Origin: Propionibacteriaceae bacterium
GTDB taxonomy: Bacteria; Actinomycetota; Actinomycetes; Propionibacteriales; Propionibacteriaceae
Assembly (NCBI GenBank): GCA_031272505.1
Contig: JAISTQ010000001.1
Location: 1 to 64,000 of the forward strand
Direction: 5' to 3'
Length of the DNA stretch: 64,000 nucleotides
Shown here: positions 57,208 through 64,000 of the stretch, in pieces
How positions within the stretch are numbered: position 1 is the first letter of the stretch
Layout: every line of letters starts with the position of its first letter
Made by a program: the position numbers and the translations under genes
The notes under the pieces: generated by a model
Told to the model about the DNA's origin: nothing
Database searches by the model: none
Seen by the model: only the letters and a program-made list of their open reading frames with translations

Positions 57208-57996
57208 CTATGAGAGGAGTGAGCGGTCGGCCATTTGGCCTTTGACGCGTTTGAACTCGTTCATCAGGTCGGCGACGGAGGTCTGCTTTTTGGCTTCGGC
57301 GTCCAGCTCGTAGATGATCCGCCCTTCGTGCATCATCACCAGGCGGTTGCCGACCCGCAGCGCTTGGGCCATGTTGTGGGTGACCATCAAAACCGTCAGC
57401 TTCGATTCGCCCACCACCTTGACCGTCAGATTGGTGACCAGCTCGGCCCGCTGCGGATCCAACGCGGCGGTGTGCTCGTCCAGCAGCAGGATCTTCGGCC
57501 GGGTGAAGGCCGCCATCAGCAGCGAAAGCGCCTGCCGCTGGCCACCGGAGAGCATCCCGACGCGGGTGCGCAGCCGGTCTTCCAGCCCCAAGCCCAGCAC
57601 CTTCAACTCTTCTTTGAAGGCGGCCCGGCGCTCCGGCGAAACGCCCCGGCCCAAGCCGCGGCCCTTGCCCCTGGTGAGCGCGATGGCCATGTTCTGCTCG
57701 ATCGTCAAATGTGGTGAGGTGCCCGCCTGCGGATCCTGGAAAACGCGGGCGATCAGCGAGGCGCGGCGGAAATCGGGCAGCTTGGTGACATCCTTGTCGT
57801 CAATGCTGATCACCCCGCCGTCCGCCGGCAGCGAGCCGGCGATCACGTTCAGCAGGGTGGATTTCCCGGCCCCGTTCGAGCCGATGATGGTGACGAAATC
57901 GCCTTCGTCAAGCCGCAAATCCACCTCGCGCAGCGCCTTGCGCTCGTTCACGGTGTTTGGGAAAAAAGTCTTGGAGACCTGTTGGAGGCTAAGCAT
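57208..57996 (-). CDS. ABC importer ATPase (ABC_sub_bind-type system)
   Basis: A 262-residue ATPase: Walker A GSNGAGKSTLLN, signature MLSGGQRQALSLLMA, Walker B ILLLDEHTAALDP and His switch VTHNMAQAL. The order is substrate-binding lipoprotein, permease, ATPase, with an 8-base overlap between permease and ATPase. Related systems in Firmicutes include TrpXYZ; the substrate here is unknown and may be an amino acid or other small ligand. Confidence 0.9.
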   Translation of the reverse strand: MLSLQQVSKTFFPNTVNERKALREVDLRLDEGDFVTIIGSNGAGKSTLLNVIAGSLPADGGVISIDDKDVTKLPDFRRASLIARVFQDPQAGTSPHLTIEQNMAIALTRGKGRGLGRGVSPERRAAFKEELKVLGLGLEDRLRTRVGMLSGGQRQALSLLMAAFTRPKILLLDEHTAALDPQRAELVTNLTVKVVGESKLTVLMVTHNMAQALRVGNRLVMMHEGRIIYELDAEAKKQTSVADLMNEFKRVKGQMADRSLLS

Positions 57997-59038
57997 CGGC
58001 GTCCACCTCCGCGATCATGTCGTCGGTGCCCGGTGAGGACAACGGCAGCGGCGCCTTCAAGGCCGGATCGGCCATCGGCTCGGGGACTCCCGGTTTCTCA
58101 CGCCACGGGGAGAGCGCGTTGAACGTCTTGCGCAGCCACTCGGCCTTCGAGAGGGCGAGCGCCAGCACCACCAGCACCGCCGAGATCAGCTTCATATCCC
58201 CCGGACTGGTCGTCAACGAGACGTCGCCGACCTGGATCTCCCAGGAGAGCGCCCAGAAGATGATCAGCCGGTAAAGCAGTGAGCCGATCACCGAGCCGAG
58301 GGTGGCCAGGAACATGAAACGGGTGCCCAGAATCGCGTTGCCGACGATCACCGAGGCCAGGCCGACCAGGATCATGCCGACGCCCATCTGGATGTCCGCC
58401 GCGCCGTTGAACTGCACATAGAAGGCTCCGGAAAGCCCCACCAGCCCATTGGAGAGCATCAGGGTGACGATCTTGGTGCGATCCGTGGAGATGCCGTTCG
58501 CCAACGCCATGCCCGGATTGTCGCCGGTGGCCTGCACGGCAAGGCCGAAGTTCGTGTTCAGGAACCAATAGAGCAGCACCAGCACCACCGCCACGATCAC
58601 GGCGAGGATGCCGATCAGCTCCCACGAGTAGAGCAACCCGGCCTCTTTCAACGGGGTGAAGATGTCGACCACCGGGATCGAATGGCCGGGATTGGCGTCG
58701 TCCGGCCGCAGATTCAACGAGATGTTCGGCCCCCACATCACCCGCAGGTTGATCGAGTAGAGGGCGATCATCGTCAAAATTGACGCGAGCAGCCCGTCGA
58801 TCTTCAGCTTGGTGTGCAGCAGGCCGGTGATCAGCCCGCCTATCGCCCCGGCGACGAAGCCGCACACGGTGGCGAGGTAGGGATCAAGGCCGTTGAAGAT
58901 CATGATGGCCGCGGTGCCGCCACCGGTGGTGAACGAGCCGTCAACCGTCAGATCCGGAAGATTGAGGATGCGATAGGTGAGGAAGACGCCGAGCGCGAGC
59001 AGGGCAAAAATCAAGCCCTGTTCGACTGCGGCGATCAT
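57989..59038 (-). CDS. ABC importer permease (branched-chain amino acid transporter-like)
   Basis: A 349-residue inner-membrane permease with about eight to nine helices, of the LivH/RbsC-like superfamily (start MIAAVEQGLIFALLALGVFLT). QATGDNPGMALANGISTDRTKI is the cytoplasmic coupling loop of the family. The start at 59038 follows GAGGGAGGAAGAAG. The gene overlaps the ATPase gene by 8 bases. Its C-terminus is Pro-rich and cytoplasmic. Confidence 0.9.
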   Translation of the reverse strand: MIAAVEQGLIFALLALGVFLTYRILNLPDLTVDGSFTTGGGTAAIMIFNGLDPYLATVCGFVAGAIGGLITGLLHTKLKIDGLLASILTMIALYSINLRVMWGPNISLNLRPDDANPGHSIPVVDIFTPLKEAGLLYSWELIGILAVIVAVVLVLLYWFLNTNFGLAVQATGDNPGMALANGISTDRTKIVTLMLSNGLVGLSGAFYVQFNGAADIQMGVGMILVGLASVIVGNAILGTRFMFLATLGSVIGSLLYRLIIFWALSWEIQVGDVSLTTSPGDMKLISAVLVVLALALSKAEWLRKTFNALSPWREKPGVPEPMADPALKAPLPLSSPGTDDMIAEVDADA

Positions 59039-59124
59039 CTTCTTCCTCCCTCGAAAGCAAACCCAGCGTACCGGCCACCGCAAAACACGATGGCCGGTAT
59101 CAGGTTATTTTCAGCTTGCGCCGA

Positions 59125-60102
59125 CTACTCGCCACCGACGATCGTGGCGTTCGCGAGGAACTCCTCGGAGAGCGTCACGCCCATGGCGGCGGCGGCCGTC
59201 GGGTTGGCGACGACCTCGGTGTCCAGCACCTGCAACTGCGGGATGGTGCCCGGATCGACGCCGTCCTTGAGGATCTGGATGGCCATCTCGCCAGTGCGCT
59301 GCCCGAGCTTGTAGTAGTCGATGCCGCGCGCGGCGATGCTGCCCTCGGAGACGGAGTTGGTGTCCAAGGTGAACAGCGGAATCTGGTTCTGCTGGCAGTA
59401 GGACACCACCTGCGACATCGCGCCGACGATGGTGTTGTCGGTGCCGATGTGGATGGCGTTCACGCCTTTCGACTTCAGCGACTCCAGGCCCTGGGTGAGC
59501 TCCGAGGCATTAGAGACGCCCGCCGGGACGATCTCCACGCCAGTGCCCTCGGCCTCAGCCTGCAACTGCTCCAACTGCTGCACCGAGTTCGCCTCGCTGA
59601 GCGTGTACGGGAAGCCGACCTTGGTGACATTGTCCGCGCCAAGCGCCTCCAAGATCAAGCCGAGCGGCTTGCCTTCGGGGTTGAGATCGGAGGTGCCGGT
59701 GACGTTCGTGCCGGAAGCCTCCCAGCTGGGCACGATGCCCGCGGTGACCGGATCGGTGACGCCGGCGTAGAGGATCGGACGATCCGTGATCGCCGTCACC
59801 AGCGCCTGGGCTGACGGGGTGGCGATGCCGAGCACCAGGTCGATAGACGAATCGGCCGCGTATTTGCCCGCGATGGTGGTGGTGTTCGCCACCTCAGCCT
59901 GCGCGTCGTCTTCCACATAGGTGGCCTCGATGCCGGCCTCTTTCAGCGCGTCCTTGAAGCCGTCGGAGATCTGATCCAACGACGGGTGCGCCAAGAACTT
60001 CGTGATCGCAATCTTGTAGCTGCCCGAGCTACCGCTACCGCCGCAGCCCGCCAATGAAACCGCCAACGCCAACGTGGCGACAACGGCAAGTACTTTCTTC
60101 AT
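59125..60102 (-). CDS. Substrate-binding lipoprotein (ABC_sub_bind family)
   Basis: A 325-residue extracellular solute-binding protein with lipobox SLAGCGG (Cys20 lipidated). The mature part is a two-lobed periplasmic-binding fold of the ABC_sub_bind class (AITKFLAHPSLDQISDGFKD, GIATPSAQAL, ILYAGVTDPVTAG). It feeds the permease gene 86 bases downstream. GGAAAGGGA precedes the ATG. Ligand unknown; related proteins bind tryptophan or other aromatic compounds. Confidence 0.9.
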   Translation of the reverse strand: MKKVLAVVATLALAVSLAGCGGSGSSGSYKIAITKFLAHPSLDQISDGFKDALKEAGIEATYVEDDAQAEVANTTTIAGKYAADSSIDLVLGIATPSAQALVTAITDRPILYAGVTDPVTAGIVPSWEASGTNVTGTSDLNPEGKPLGLILEALGADNVTKVGFPYTLSEANSVQQLEQLQAEAEGTGVEIVPAGVSNASELTQGLESLKSKGVNAIHIGTDNTIVGAMSQVVSYCQQNQIPLFTLDTNSVSEGSIAARGIDYYKLGQRTGEMAIQILKDGVDPGTIPQLQVLDTEVVANPTAAAAMGVTLSEEFLANATIVGGE

Positions 60103-60131
60103 GGTTTTTCCCTTTCCTGCCTGTCAAACAG

Positions 60132-60192
60132 GGTTGATTTTTCAACCGTCTAATGTTATCCCGACCCGCCGGAAGGTGAACCAGAGTTCACC
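60132..60192 (-). promoter_or_regulatory. Two hairpins in the leader of the ABC importer operon
   Basis: In the order of transcription (minus strand), GGTGAAC-TCTG-GTTCACC (60175-60192) comes first, then a TAACAT box, then GGTTGA-AAAA-TCAACC (60132-60147), all before the lipoprotein start. Each stem is perfect (7 and 6 bp). The outer CCCGCC/GGCGGG pair at 60165-60170 and 60205-60210 may extend the first. They could be a terminator for the AGCS gene, an operator or a leader control. No T-box motif was found. Confidence 0.45.
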
Positions 60193-60247
60193 GTTCCACT
60201 CGCTGGCGGGCCGGGATTGGTATTGATTTGTTACCTAAATCAGGCTG

Positions 60248-61708
60248 TTAGAGCTTGGTGACCCGCTCCTCGGTTTCCACCCAAGCCACCTTGCCGCCCT
60301 GGAGCGAGAAGGCCTTCAGCGGCTCCAACTCGACGCCGCCTTCCGAAAGATCCGGATCCTTTTGCAGATATGCCCGGGTCTCCCGCGCGATCAAACCGGA
60401 AAGGATCAGCAAGCCGATCAAGTTCGGCAAGGCCATCAGGCCGTTCAGGATGTCGGCGATGTTCCAGATCAGATCGGACTTCCAGATCGCCCAGACCACG
60501 ATCATCGCGGTGAAGACGATCCGGTACGGAAGCTGCACCTTGATGCCCAGCAGCGAGACGGCGCAGCGCTCGCCGTAATAGGCCCAGCCGATCACGGTGG
60601 AGAGCGCGAAGAAGACGATGCACAAGGCCACGATCTTCGGGCCGACGCCGGCGAACGCGGAATCGAAAGCCACCGACGTCAACTTGCCAGCTTCCTCAGA
60701 GGCACTGGCGGATTGCCAAGCGCCGGAGGAAATGATCACCAAGCCGGTGAAGGTCACCACGATGATGGTGTCGATGAACGTCTGCGTCATGGAGACCAAG
60801 CCTTGGCGCACCGGGTGGGTGGTCTGCGCGGCCGCTGCCACGATGGCCGCCGAGCCCATGCCGGACTCGTTGGAGAAAATGCCGCGGGCCATGCCCTTCT
60901 GCAGCGCCAACGCGATCGTCGAGCCGAGGAAGCCGCCGGCTGCCGCGGTGCCGGTGAAGGCGTCATGGAAGACCATGCCGAAGGCCGGGATGATGTTGCC
61001 AGCGTAAATCACCAACACGATCAGGCCGGCGATCAGATAGACGATGATCATGAACGGGACGAATGCGGCGGTGACCTTGCCGATGGACTTGATGCCGCCG
61101 ATCAAGGTGAGGCCGACCAGAATCATGATGACGCAACCGGTGATCGTCGGATGGATACCGAAAGCCGAATCCAAGTTGGACGTCATGGAGTCCACCTGGG
61201 TGCCGTTGCCGATGCCGAAAGCCGCCAGCGCGCCAAAGATGGCGAAGAGCACGCCGAGGATCTTGCCTACCGGGCCTTTGATCGCCTTCTTCAGGTAGAC
61301 CTGCGGGCCGCCCATCACTTCGCCCTTGGCGTCCTTCTCGCGGTACTTCACGCCCAAGAACGCCTCGGAGTACTTTGAGGCCATGCCCAAGATGCCGGTG
61401 ATCCACATCCAGAACAGCGCGCCGGGGCCGCCAGCGCCAATCGCGGTCGCCACACCGACGATGTTGCCGACGCCGACGGTGGCCGCCAATGCGGTGGTGA
61501 GCGCCTGATAATGCGAGATGTCGCCGTCCGAGCCGGGATCCTTGCGCTTGAACAGGCCCAGCTTCAATGCTGGCCACAGCTTGGTGAACTGGATGCCCCG
61601 CAACCGGATGGTGAGCACGATGCCGGTGCCCGCCAGCAGCGGGATGAGCAGGTAGATGCTCCAGACGAAGCTATCAATGTCGCCAATAATGGTTTCAAAT
61701 TGCTCCAT
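60248..61708 (-). CDS. AGCS-family sodium:alanine/glycine symporter
   Basis: A 486-residue secondary transporter with about eleven helices. Family segments: GVGNIVGVATAIGAGGPGALFWMW, VMGGPQVYLKKAIKG, GIFSNESGMGSAAIVAAAA and TVIGWAYYGERC. It imports small neutral amino acids with Na+. The start at 61708 (MEQFETIIGDIDSF) follows AAGAAAGGAAG; earlier in-frame codons lie in the hairpin-rich leader. Ligand (alanine, glycine or D-amino acids) cannot be determined. Confidence 0.92.
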   Translation of the reverse strand: MEQFETIIGDIDSFVWSIYLLIPLLAGTGIVLTIRLRGIQFTKLWPALKLGLFKRKDPGSDGDISHYQALTTALAATVGVGNIVGVATAIGAGGPGALFWMWITGILGMASKYSEAFLGVKYREKDAKGEVMGGPQVYLKKAIKGPVGKILGVLFAIFGALAAFGIGNGTQVDSMTSNLDSAFGIHPTITGCVIMILVGLTLIGGIKSIGKVTAAFVPFMIIVYLIAGLIVLVIYAGNIIPAFGMVFHDAFTGTAAAGGFLGSTIALALQKGMARGIFSNESGMGSAAIVAAAAQTTHPVRQGLVSMTQTFIDTIIVVTFTGLVIISSGAWQSASASEEAGKLTSVAFDSAFAGVGPKIVALCIVFFALSTVIGWAYYGERCAVSLLGIKVQLPYRIVFTAMIVVWAIWKSDLIWNIADILNGLMALPNLIGLLILSGLIARETRAYLQKDPDLSEGGVELEPLKAFSLQGGKVAWVETEERVTKL

Positions 61709-61728
61709 GTCACTTCCTTTCTTAGCCC

Positions 61729-61799
61729 CCAGACCGCGCAAATGGGCGCGCGGACTGGATTGGGCAAGACTAAATGGCAAGTGTGACGAGATTCGTCAC
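61729..61799 (-). promoter_or_regulatory. Two inverted repeats upstream of the AGCS symporter gene
   Basis: CCAGACCGCGC (61729-61739) pairs with GCGCGGACTGG (61748-61758) with one mismatch, and GTGACGA-GAT-TCGTCAC (61783-61799) is a perfect 7-bp palindrome around a three-base centre. The second is the size of a dimer operator; the first lies close to the ribosome-binding site. Regulation by an amino-acid-responsive factor is possible. Confidence 0.45.
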
Positions 61800-61860
61800 T
61801 GTCCACGTGAATCTCGTTGTTTTTCGGATTTTGTAACGAAGAATTCACACAGAATAGCGG

Positions 61861-62262
61861 CTATCCGGCGACGATTTCGTGGCTGACGGGGGCGCTGCGC
61901 TCGATCGTCAGGCCGATGGTGCAGCCAGTCTCGATGGCGCGGATGGCCACCTGCCGCACGGCTTCCAGCGTTTCCGCGTCGATGTCGGCGTGCAGTGTGA
62001 TCCGCTCGGCGAAGCTGGTGAAGCGATCCTCCGTCTCGTGGTGCACCGCCTCCACCTCCACCGTCCGCGGCACCTCGCCGACCCGCCGGGTGATCGCCAG
62101 ATCGGAACTCATCCCGGCACACCCCGCCAACGCCAACTGCAGCAACTCCCCGGGCGAAAACACACCCTCAGTATCCTTCGGGCCGATCATGACCTCCTGG
62201 CCCCGCCCATTGCTCCCGCGATAGATCCGCGTCTCCACCCGTTCCACAGTGATATTCGCCAT
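61861..62262 (-). CDS. OsmC/Ohr-family peroxiredoxin-like protein
   Basis: A 133-residue protein of the OsmC family, thiol-dependent hydroperoxide reductases. Both cysteines are present: Cys48 (LALAGCAGMSSD) and Cys114 (IETGCTIGL), the positions expected for peroxide reduction. The ATG lies six bases after TAGAAT, so a leaderless start. Between it and yigZ lies dispersed-repeat copy D. Confidence 0.88.
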   Translation of the reverse strand: MANITVERVETRIYRGSNGRGQEVMIGPKDTEGVFSPGELLQLALAGCAGMSSDLAITRRVGEVPRTVEVEAVHHETEDRFTSFAERITLHADIDAETLEAVRQVAIRAIETGCTIGLTIERSAPVSHEIVAG

Positions 62263-62268
62263 GCCCCG

Positions 62269-62274
62269 ATTCTA
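62269..62274 (-). promoter_or_regulatory. Leaderless -10 box for the OsmC gene
   Basis: TAGAAT, six bases, then ATG on the minus strand. Confidence 0.6.
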
Positions 62275-62295
62275 GTGTGCCAGCCTCCGGAATTG

Positions 62296-62383
62296 TCCTC
62301 GCTTCGCTCGGGCACCCTTGGTTCGTCGGAGTGCCTCCGGCTTCCTCCTCACTGGATTCCCAGCCTTCGGCTGAGAATGACGG
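62296..62383 (+). repeat. Dispersed repeat, copy D
   Basis: TCCTCGCTTCGCTCGGG, then GTCGGAGTGCCTCCGGCTTC with CTCC, then GGATTCCCAGCCTTCGGCTG and AGAATGACGGC. All three hairpins of the family are present. It fills most of the 136-base gap between the OsmC gene and yigZ. Confidence 0.75.
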
Positions 62384-62398
62384 CTGGTGGGGAGCGGG

Positions 62399-63016
62399 TT
62401 AGGGGGTCCAGGTGCCGGTGGCTTCGGTGGAAAGGAGGGTGATTTCGGGGTGGGGGGCGAGGAGGGTTTGCAGGGAGGGGAGGGCGGGGGTGGGGAGCAG
62501 GACGGTGAAGGTGACGGCGGCGGCGTAGTCGACGGCTTCGACGGTGGCGGCGCTGGAGTCGGCCCAGGTGCGCAGCAGGTGTTCGAAGGCGGGGGCGCGG
62601 TCGTAGCCAGCCACGATGGTGGCGCGGATGGCGGAACGGTAGGTGAGCAGGGTGGCGGCGGCGATGGCGGCGGCGACCGCGTCGGAGTAGGCGCGGATCA
62701 GGCCCCCGACGCCGAGCAGGGTGCCGCCAAAGTAGCGGGTGACGATGGCCAGCACGTCCGTCAGCTCGTGGTGGCGCAACACGGTGAGCATCGGCAGGCC
62801 GGCCGAGCCGCCCGGCTCCCCATCGTCGCTGGAACGCTGGGTGTCGGCGACGATCAAGGCGGTGCAATGGTGCCGGGCCGAATAGTGCTCTTTGCGGCGG
62901 GCGGTGATGATCGCGTCAGCTTCGGCGACGGTCTTGACGGGCGCGAGCAGGCCGAGGAAGACGGACTTCTTCACCTCGATGCGCGACTCGACGGCAGCCG
63001 CGATGGTGGCGGTCAT
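62399..63016 (-). CDS. YigZ/IMPACT-family protein
   Basis: A 205-residue protein with the UPF0029/IMPACT N-terminal domain: EVKKSVFLG, HYSARHHCTALIV, SDDGEPGGSAGLPML and RYFGGTLLGVGGLIRAYSDA. IMPACT homologues in eukaryotes regulate GCN2; the bacterial role is not established. The ATG lies six bases after TACACT. It starts only 13 bases downstream of the DUF11 gene's stop, but has its own promoter by this criterion. Confidence 0.88.
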   Translation of the reverse strand: MTATIAAAVESRIEVKKSVFLGLLAPVKTVAEADAIITARRKEHYSARHHCTALIVADTQRSSDDGEPGGSAGLPMLTVLRHHELTDVLAIVTRYFGGTLLGVGGLIRAYSDAVAAAIAAATLLTYRSAIRATIVAGYDRAPAFEHLLRTWADSSAATVEAVDYAAAVTFTVLLPTPALPSLQTLLAPHPEITLLSTEATGTWTP

Positions 63017-63022
63017 GAAGCC

Positions 63023-63028
63023 AGTGTA
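63023..63028 (-). promoter_or_regulatory. Leaderless -10 box for the YigZ gene
   Basis: TACACT, six bases, then ATG on the minus strand, located in the 13-base gap after the DUF11 gene. Confidence 0.55.
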
Positions 63029-63029
63029 G

Positions 63030-64000
63030 CTACCGCTTCCGACGAATCAGGAAGAATGCGCCCGCAATCACTAGGATGCCCGCGACGGCCAGCAGCGGCA
63101 GCGGATCGAAGCCGGTGTACGGCAGCGGGCCAGGTGACGGCGAGGGGGACGGGGAGGGCGTGGCCGTCACTTCGACTGAAGCCTTCGCGGTGTCGTTGGC
63201 GGCGTTGGTGTCGGTGTCGTCATGGGTGACGGTGCCCTTCAGCGTCAGCTGCTTCCCGGCCGCCTTGGTCACCTTGCCGGTGATCTCATAGGTGACCGAC
63301 TGGCCGACGCCCAGATCGCCGATGGTGCAGATCAGCGAGCCGACCTTGCACTTCGCCTGCGGGTTGGTGCCCGTCGACGATTTGACCAGCACCCCGGAGT
63401 AATCCGTGAAGCCATCCGGGAGCTCGAAGGTGACCACGGTGTCGTCGGTGGCGTTCGGCCCGTTGTTCTTGATCACGGCGGTAAACGTCGCCTTTTTGCC
63501 CACCTGGACGGTCTTCGTCTTCGCGGTGAGCGTGATGCCGACGTCGGTTTCCGGCGGTTCGACGGCCGTGGAGCAGAACTTCGAATCGTTGTCGGCCGCG
63601 TTCGGGTCCAAGCCGCCGGAGCCGACCAGCGCGCCGTTGCACAACTCGCCGGTGTAGTCCTTGGCCAGGTCGAAGGTGATCAGCGCTGACTTCGTCTCGC
63701 CGGGAGCCAGCGAGCCCGCGTTGCAGTTCACCACCCGCTGCTGGTCGTGGTCGCTCGGGGCGGGGCAGGCCGCGCCGCCCTCAATCTGCGCGGATTCGAA
63801 TGTCACCCCGTCGGGCACGGTGTCCGAGATCACCACGTTGTGCGCCACCGACGGGCCGGCGTTCGTGGCCGTCAAGCGATATGTGGCCGGTTTGCCCGCC
63901 ACCACCGGGTTCGGCGAAACCAGCGTCTTGACCACCTTGGTGTCCGAGACCACCACCACGTTCACCGTCGCCGGGGCGTAGTTGTTGGTGTAGTCGGATT
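63030..64000 (-). CDS. Sortase-anchored DUF11 surface protein (5' end outside window)
   Basis: The C-terminal part of a cell-wall protein; the frame stays open through the right edge (SDYTNNYAPATVNVVV continues upstream), so the true start is outside. Two DUF11 beta-sandwich modules are visible (YRLTATNAGPSVAHNVVISD and FTAVIKNNGPNATDDTVV), followed by a Pro/Ser spacer and an LPYTG sorting signal, a hydrophobic helix and RRKR tail, so it should be linked to peptidoglycan by a sortase. The protein may be an adhesin or pilus-like stalk. No sortase lies in the window. Confidence 0.88.
   Translation of the reverse strand, partial: SDYTNNYAPATVNVVVVSDTKVVKTLVSPNPVVAGKPATYRLTATNAGPSVAHNVVISDTVPDGVTFESAQIEGGAACPAPSDHDQQRVVNCNAGSLAPGETKSALITFDLAKDYTGELCNGALVGSGGLDPNAADNDSKFCSTAVEPPETDVGITLTAKTKTVQVGKKATFTAVIKNNGPNATDDTVVTFELPDGFTDYSGVLVKSSTGTNPQAKCKVGSLICTIGDLGVGQSVTYEITGKVTKAAGKQLTLKGTVTHDDTDTNAANDTAKASVEVTATPSPSPSPSPGPLPYTGFDPLPLLAVAGILVIAGAFFLIRRKR

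Noticed and set aside
60103-60247. T-box leader upstream of the ABC importer
   Set aside because: No T-box consensus (such as the TGGNACCGCG motif) was found next to the hairpins.

Overview
The window is high-GC DNA from an actinomycete (Actinomycetota). The main evidence is the cell-wall/division cluster fhaA-fhaB-pstP-rodA-pbpA-pknB with crgA nearby, actinobacterial-type DapD, a polyphosphate glucokinase, and many genes whose start codon lies exactly six bases after a TANNNT -10 box (leaderless transcription). Pyruvate:ferredoxin oxidoreductase together with cytochrome bd oxidase suggests a facultative or microaerophilic life. Propionibacteriales is a possible placement, but this is a weak inference.

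Layout. 1-278 is hairpin-rich, gene-free DNA. 0.3-9.1 kb: dapE, a 1950-residue secreted GH31 glycosidase, dapD and a secreted lysozyme-fold protein; the glycosidase gene separates two lysine/peptidoglycan genes that are neighbours in other actinomycetes. 9.2-12.8 kb: tRNA-Gly(CCC), galE, ppgK, argS. 12.8-18.4 kb: a translationally coupled histidine-degradation operon hutU-hutF-hutI-hutH running into argS. 18.4-23.6 kb: a GltD-like flavoprotein coupled to nifJ (PFOR). 23.7-26.4 kb: divergent glycerate kinase and a proline racemase-family gene. 26.5-32.9 kb: cydA-cydB-cydDC (bd oxidase and its fused ABC assembly factor). 33.1-36.7 kb: a heterodimeric ABC exporter. 36.9-40.7 kb: crgA-lysS and two SipW-type signal peptidases. 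40.8-48.3 kb: the cell-wall kinase/phosphatase/FHA operon and a 60-residue membrane protein. 48.4-51.0 kb: an E2-like protein lacking its catalytic His, paired with an acyl-CoA ligase. 51.2-55.2 kb: XRE regulator, secreted beta-propeller, lipoprotein, MetY-type sulfhydrylase, small secreted protein, tRNA-Leu(CAG). 55.3-64 kb: Dps, a vLRR membrane protein, an ABC importer of the ABC_sub_bind type, an AGCS sodium symporter, OsmC, a YigZ/IMPACT protein and the start of a sortase-anchored DUF11 surface protein.

The most unusual feature is a dispersed family of roughly 90-bp multi-hairpin repeats. Several copies lie between genes (an inverted pair at 36.7-36.9 kb, one at 62.3 kb, a fragment at the left edge). 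Two full copies plus a fragment lie in frame inside the cydDC coding sequence, where they encode related low-complexity peptides: one in the CydD membrane domain and one forming the CydD-CydC linker. This resembles in behaviour the protein-invading palindromic elements known from Rickettsia. A second general signal is the ten or so genes with TANNNT-N6-start, which fixes several start codons and supports a very small gene.

No transposase, integrase, CRISPR array or rRNA gene was seen.
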